Shown: piece by piece, positions 60,347-64,000 of the stretch
Numbering within the stretch: the stretch's first letter is position 1
How the letters are laid out: each line of letters opens with the position of its first letter
Assembly: GCF_024756255.1 (NCBI RefSeq)
Contig: NZ_JANUHB010000004.1
Location: forward strand, 406,830 to 470,829
Direction of reading: 5' to 3'
DNA length: 64,000 nt
Source of the DNA: Massilia agilis
GTDB lineage: Bacteria > Pseudomonadota > Gammaproteobacteria > Burkholderiales > Burkholderiaceae_D
The notes under the pieces: generated by a model
What the model was told of the DNA's origin: nothing
The model's database searches: none
What the model saw: the letters and a program-made list of their open reading frames with translations, nothing else
Translations under genes and position numbers: made by a program

Positions 60347-61195
60347 ATGACGCGATCCAAGCTATTGAGCGCCGGCCTTGCGGCAGCGGCGGTGCTGTTC
60401 TCCCAGAACGGCGCCGCGCAGGAGCTCATTCCGATACAGATCCCGCAGGACGCCAACCTAATTGGCCTGGGCGTTTTCTCGGTGCCCGATTACTACGGTT
60501 CGGACGATTACAAGGCGGCCGCCGCGCCGCTGATTCGCTACAGCTGGAGCGACACCCAGTACGTGCAGGTGCTCGGCCCGGAGGTGCGGCTGAACCTTGT
60601 GCCCTACCGCACCGACCTGCGCGCCGGCCCGCTGATCCGGTTCCGCCAGCGTCGCGACGACGACGTGGACGACGCCGTCGTCAAGCACATGCGGCCGGTG
60701 CCCAGCGCCACCGAGATTGGCGTGTTCGTCGACTACCACATGCCGCTCGAGCCCGGGCGTCCGCTGCACAAGGTGGTCTTCTCGGCCGACATCGTCGGCA
60801 ATACCACGGGCGTGTACAGTGGACCCACGGGCAACATCAAGGCCACCTATTTCTACCCGTTTGCGCAAGGCCTGTTCGGCAAGCCGCTGCTGGGCACGCT
60901 CGGTTTCGGGCTGTTCTTCGCCAGCGACCATTTCAACGACCGCTATTTCGGCATCCACGGCGTGGACCTGCCGCGGTTCCCGGAGCGCGCCGGGCGGGCC
61001 TACAAGGCCGAGGGGGGGCTCACCTCGATCAAGATCCCGTTCAGCCTGACCAGCCAGGTGGACCCGAAATGGCTGGTCACGGTGGCCGGTCGCTACGAGC
61101 GGCTGCTGGGCGACGCGGCCGACAGCCCGGTGGTCAAGGACCGTGGCGACGAGAACCAGTGGATTATCGGGGTGGCGGCGTCCTACCTGTTCTGA
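60347..61195 (+). CDS. mipA: MipA/OmpV-family outer-membrane protein
   Basis: A 282-residue outer-membrane beta-barrel protein with a signal peptide (LAAAAVLFSQNGAAQ). Family features are GLGVFSVPDYYGSDDYKAAA, the alternating barrel strands, LGTLGFGLFFASDHFNDRYFG and the final YERLLGDAADSPVVKDRGDE followed by a C-terminal phenylalanine (ASYLF), as expected for barrel assembly. MipA in E. coli is a scaffold between murein synthases and hydrolases, while other members act in antibiotic or metal responses. AGGAGG lies eight bases before the ATG. Confidence 0.88.
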   Translation: MTRSKLLSAGLAAAAVLFSQNGAAQELIPIQIPQDANLIGLGVFSVPDYYGSDDYKAAAAPLIRYSWSDTQYVQVLGPEVRLNLVPYRTDLRAGPLIRFRQRRDDDVDDAVVKHMRPVPSATEIGVFVDYHMPLEPGRPLHKVVFSADIVGNTTGVYSGPTGNIKATYFYPFAQGLFGKPLLGTLGFGLFFASDHFNDRYFGIHGVDLPRFPERAGRAYKAEGGLTSIKIPFSLTSQVDPKWLVTVAGRYERLLGDAADSPVVKDRGDENQWIIGVAASYLF

Positions 61196-61236
61196 GCATC
61201 GCGATGGCCGGCCGGCTGCACCGGCCAGCGTGATCC

Positions 61237-61312
61237 GTAGGGTGGGCAGCTTGCTGCCCACGCGTCCAGCCGGCGTTCGTTGAACGCGTGGGCAGCGAGC
61301 TGCCCACCCTAC
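61237..61312. repeat. GTAGGGTGGGC extragenic palindrome, compact copy
   Basis: GTAGGGTGGGCAGCTTGCTG on the left and GAGCTGCCCACCCTAC on the right, with CCCACGCGTCCAG and TGAACGCGTGGGC inside. The central loop is shorter than in the copies at 20498 and 57952. It lies between the convergent ends of mipA and the last giant gene. Confidence 0.85.
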
Positions 61313-61335
61313 CGGTGCATCGTCCGTCTCCGGGC

Positions 61336-64000
61336 TTAACCGGTCAGCCCGGGGATGGTGGTGCTGTTGCCCACCAGCGTGACCTGCTCGGGCGAGTCGG
61401 CAAAGTACAGCACCAGGTCCGCCCGGCTGATGGCGCCGGCGTGCAGCTTGTCGGTCCAGAAGCCGATTTCGCCTGCGTCTGCATGGCGCCCAAAGCCCAC
61501 GTTGTACAGGGTGTCGACGAACTGGCTGTCGCTGGTGCCGCCGTAGCGCTGCTGGGCCTCGACCGACTGCAGGAAGGCGTTGACGATGTCGCGCATTGCC
61601 ATGCCGGCTTCGCTGCTGCCGATCCAGAAGTTGACACCCGCTTCGTCGGCGTGGCGGCCGAACACGGTCTGGTACAGGCGCACGACGGTGGCCGCATCGG
61701 TGTCCACGAACGCCAGGTCCGAATGCTCCTGTGCGTCCAGCGCGAGCTTTTGCGTGCCGTTGGCAATGCCGAGCAGGACGTCGGCGCGGTCCGCCTTGCC
61801 CTGGTCGAGCAGGCCGATCCAGTGCGCGCGTTCGTCGGCCGGAACCGGGGCGGTGCCCAGCGCGTCCCGGTACAGCTGGTCGACGAAGGCCGCGTTGACA
61901 AGGCCGGCGCTGCCCTTCGCTTCGCTCGAGGCCAGCAGGTTGGCCGCGATGTCGTGCAGCGCCATGCCGTGGCTGGCGGCCGCGCTCCACCAGGCCGCTC
62001 CTGCCCCATCGGCAGGGCGGTCGAACAGGGTGTCGTAGATGCGCCGCAGGCTCGCGTCGGTGCCCATGTCCGGGTGCGCGCCGGCAAAGCGCAGCACTTC
62101 CACATTGGCGATCGTGTCGGTGCCGTCCGGGCCGCCGTGCAGCTGCGTCGCGACCAGGTTGCCGTGGTCGAAGCGCAAGCTGTAGTCGGCGCGGCTGGCG
62201 CCTTGCAGCAGCACCACGTCGGTACCGGTGCCGCCATCGAGATAGTCGTCGCCTGCGCCGCCGAACACCACGTCGTTCCCCTCGTCGCCGTAGACGCGGT
62301 CGTTGCCGCCTGCGCTGCCCACCGTGTCGTTGCCGGCGCCGCCGTGCAGGACGTCGTCGTCGGCCCCAAGCACGATGTACTGGTCCGAGGCATCGCCGAA
62401 CACCACCTGCGAGCCATCGCCGCCGGTCACCTGCATGGGGCCGATCAGGGCAGCGAAGTGCACGTTCTGTAGTTGGATCGCAAGGCCACCGGGCACGTTG
62501 GACGAGTCGATCACCACCGCGGTCAGCGGCGAGTTGGGGGCTGCGGGCGGGGCTGCGATCACCATGGGGGCCGACGGCTGCCCGTTTTGCGCCACGCTGG
62601 GCGTGATCGTCTGCACCACCAGCGAGCTGCCCGGTGCAAGCTCGTTGAGGAAGCCTGCGCCGCCCGCCAGCAGGCTGCCCTGGCTGGCCGAGCCGGCGGG
62701 CGTGTGGGCCTGGATGTCACGCGTCAGTTCGGCAAGGCTGGCGCCGGGGCCTTGTGGGCCGGCCGAGCCGGCGACCTGCATTCCATAGCCGGTCGGAAGC
62801 TGCGCCGTCAGTAACGGCACGCCGTCGCTTGAGCTGACCAAGGGAATGTCGGCCACTGCCTTGCTGCCGGTGTCATCCACGCGGGACGGCGTCACCACCG
62901 GCACCACGATCACCTGGCTGCTGCTGCCGTCCGGATTGGTCACCGTGGTGGTTTCCAGTTCGACGCCGTCGACGGTGTGCTTGACCGGGGGCGTGACGGG
63001 CGGAGCATCCTCCTCGATGAAGAAATCCGTCGCATTGGATGCTGCCGCGCTGTGGTTCCCGGCCAGGTCGGTATAGCGCACCTGCACCATGCCGGCCACA
63101 TGCTTGCCGGGGGTGAGGTAGAAATTGACGCCGTGGCCAGCGGACCAGGTGGCGCCGCCATCGGTGCTGTATTCCCAGCTTGCCACATCGGCCGGCAGTG
63201 TGGCCTGGACCGCCGGATTGGTGGTGATGCCATCGGTGGGGCTGGCGCCATTGTCCTGTTGCAGTGCCAGCGTGGGGGCCGGCGCGGACAGGTCCACCGT
63301 GATCGCGGCGGCATTGCTTGCGGCCGCGCTCAGGTTGCCGGCGTTGTCGGTATAGCGCACCTGCACGGTGCCGCTGGCCCAGGTTCCCGCTCCCAGGACG
63401 AAGCTGTTACCGCTGCCGACGGCCCAGTGCGCACCGCCGTCGGTCGAGTATTCCCAGCCCGATGCGTCCAGCGCGGTGGTGACGTTGACCTTGCCGTTGG
63501 CGGTGATGCCGTCGCTCGCGCTCGCGCCGGTGTCGGCGGCGAGCCCGATGACAGGCGCGCCGGCCGTGGTGTCGATCGTGATTGCCGCGGCATTGCCGGC
63601 CGCCGCACTCAGGTTACCGGCCAGGTCGGTCTGGCGCACCTGCAGCGTGCCGGCAGCGTAGCTCCCCTCCGGCAGCACGAAGCTGGTGCCGCTACCAACG
63701 GTCCAGTGCGCTCCGCCATCGGTGCTGTACTCCCAGCCGGCCGCATCGCCCGCCAGGGCGACATTGATCGTGGCATTGTTGGTCAGGCCGTCGGCGCCGC
63801 TGCTGCCGGTGTCCGCAGCCAGCGCCACGCCCGGTGCGGCCACCGTGTGGTCCACGCTGATGACGGCGCCGTTGCTGCCGGCGGAACTCAGGTTGCTCGC
63901 GTTGTCGGTGTAGCGCACCTGGACCGCGCCGGCCGCGTAGCCGCCTTCCGCCAGGACGAAGCTGGTGCCGCTGCCGGCGCTCCAGTGGGCGCCGCTGTCG
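61336..64000 (-). CDS. Ig-like / RTX / DUF4214 giant protein, 3' part (5' end beyond window)
   Basis: At least 888 residues, open to the window edge. The visible part begins with four Ig-like repeats of about 98 residues that share GWEYSTDGGAHW, FVLxxGxxAxGTxQVRYTD and DLAGNLSAAA. A unique region of about 150 residues follows, then an RTX block (GGAGNDTVGSAGGNDRVYGD, then GGAGDDYLDGGTGTD). Several DUF4214 repeats complete it (RRIYDTLFDRPADGAGAAWW, VRLYQTVFGRHADEAGVNFW and VGFGRHADAGEIGFW). DUF4214 is therefore C-terminal here, opposite to the S-layer and 2099-residue proteins. It is probably another type I substrate. Its start lies outside the window. Confidence 0.85.
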   Translation of the reverse strand, partial: DSGAHWSAGSGTSFVLAEGGYAAGAVQVRYTDNASNLSSAGSNGAVISVDHTVAAPGVALAADTGSSGADGLTNNATINVALAGDAAGWEYSTDGGAHWTVGSGTSFVLPEGSYAAGTLQVRQTDLAGNLSAAAGNAAAITIDTTAGAPVIGLAADTGASASDGITANGKVNVTTALDASGWEYSTDGGAHWAVGSGNSFVLGAGTWASGTVQVRYTDNAGNLSAAASNAAAITVDLSAPAPTLALQQDNGASPTDGITTNPAVQATLPADVASWEYSTDGGATWSAGHGVNFYLTPGKHVAGMVQVRYTDLAGNHSAAASNATDFFIEEDAPPVTPPVKHTVDGVELETTTVTNPDGSSSQVIVVPVVTPSRVDDTGSKAVADIPLVSSSDGVPLLTAQLPTGYGMQVAGSAGPQGPGASLAELTRDIQAHTPAGSASQGSLLAGGAGFLNELAPGSSLVVQTITPSVAQNGQPSAPMVIAAPPAAPNSPLTAVVIDSSNVPGGLAIQLQNVHFAALIGPMQVTGGDGSQVVFGDASDQYIVLGADDDVLHGGAGNDTVGSAGGNDRVYGDEGNDVVFGGAGDDYLDGGTGTDVVLLQGASRADYSLRFDHGNLVATQLHGGPDGTDTIANVEVLRFAGAHPDMGTDASLRRIYDTLFDRPADGAGAAWWSAAASHGMALHDIAANLLASSEAKGSAGLVNAAFVDQLYRDALGTAPVPADERAHWIGLLDQGKADRADVLLGIANGTQKLALDAQEHSDLAFVDTDAATVVRLYQTVFGRHADEAGVNFWIGSSEAGMAMRDIVNAFLQSVEAQQRYGGTSDSQFVDTLYNVGFGRHADAGEIGFWTDKLHAGAISRADLVLYFADSPEQVTLVGNSTTIPGLTG

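Noticed and set aside
6876..61312. Dispersed GTAGGGTGGGC repeats considered as CRISPR or as transposon ends
   Set aside because: The copies are single, far apart and internally inverted. There is no regular spacer array, no cas gene and no transposase between or beside them.
1..64000. tRNA, rRNA, integrase and phage genes
   Set aside because: I saw no tRNA-like cloverleaf ends, no rRNA motif and no integrase or phage structural protein, so no genomic island boundary is claimed.

Overview
The window looks like a chromosomal segment of a high-GC betaproteobacterium, most likely of the Massilia group (Oxalobacteraceae). That placement is inferred from base composition, the kinds of genes present and the recurring GTAGGGTGGGC repeats; no rRNA or tRNA gene is present to confirm it.

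Region 1 (1-20.5 kb) is mostly housekeeping and accessory metabolism. It has a glycosyltransferase behind a palindromic operator, a KfrA-like DNA-binding protein, and an SDR. A tight operon follows with PRPP synthetase, beta-CASP metallo-hydrolase and AMP/thymidine phosphorylase. Next come a DUF1801 protein, a DUF885 peptidase-like protein, an ArsR plus tandem-SRPBCC pair, a diguanylate cyclase, a glycine-zipper protein and a CHASE histidine kinase. Between 15.8 and 17.2 kb lies a decayed cluster: a SCO1 remnant, a cupredoxin and ABC transporter fragments, next to a hexanucleotide repeat. A LON-domain protein, an orphan anti-sigma-like protein and RhlE close the region.

Region 2 (20.6-38 kb) is almost all on the minus strand and is a surface-polysaccharide locus. 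It encodes a Wzm/Wzt ABC exporter, an FkbM methyltransferase, a two-headed GT4 glycosyltransferase, a HAD-UbiA fusion, two tandem paralogous multi-pass membrane proteins, a GT2, a GtrA flippase and a large GT-C-like membrane enzyme. A Crp-family regulator and an acyltransferase sit upstream.

Region 3 (38-64 kb) concerns the cell surface and secretion. A TPR/beta-barrel protein and a CHASE2 adenylate cyclase are divergent from a FecR-domain protein. Then comes a locus resembling Caulobacter rsaADEF: an RsaA-like S-layer protein with an N-terminal DUF4214 domain, a type I ABC exporter, an HlyD adaptor and a TolC. It is followed by a 2099-residue DUF4214/Ig-like/RTX protein and a free-standing DUF4214 protein. 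After TrhO, an acyltransferase and a MipA-like porin comes the 3' part of another Ig-like/RTX/DUF4214 giant.

The most interesting theme is regulatory. Three TGTGA-N6-TCACA Crp sites lie upstream of fecR, the S-layer gene and the type I exporter. Each is placed as in a class II Crp promoter relative to a plausible -10 box. The same window encodes a class III adenylate cyclase and a Crp homologue that keeps the cAMP-contact and recognition-helix residues. This suggests a local cAMP circuit controlling S-layer production and export. Six copies of an extragenic palindromic repeat are scattered between genes, and two of them supply the stop codon of the neighbouring gene.
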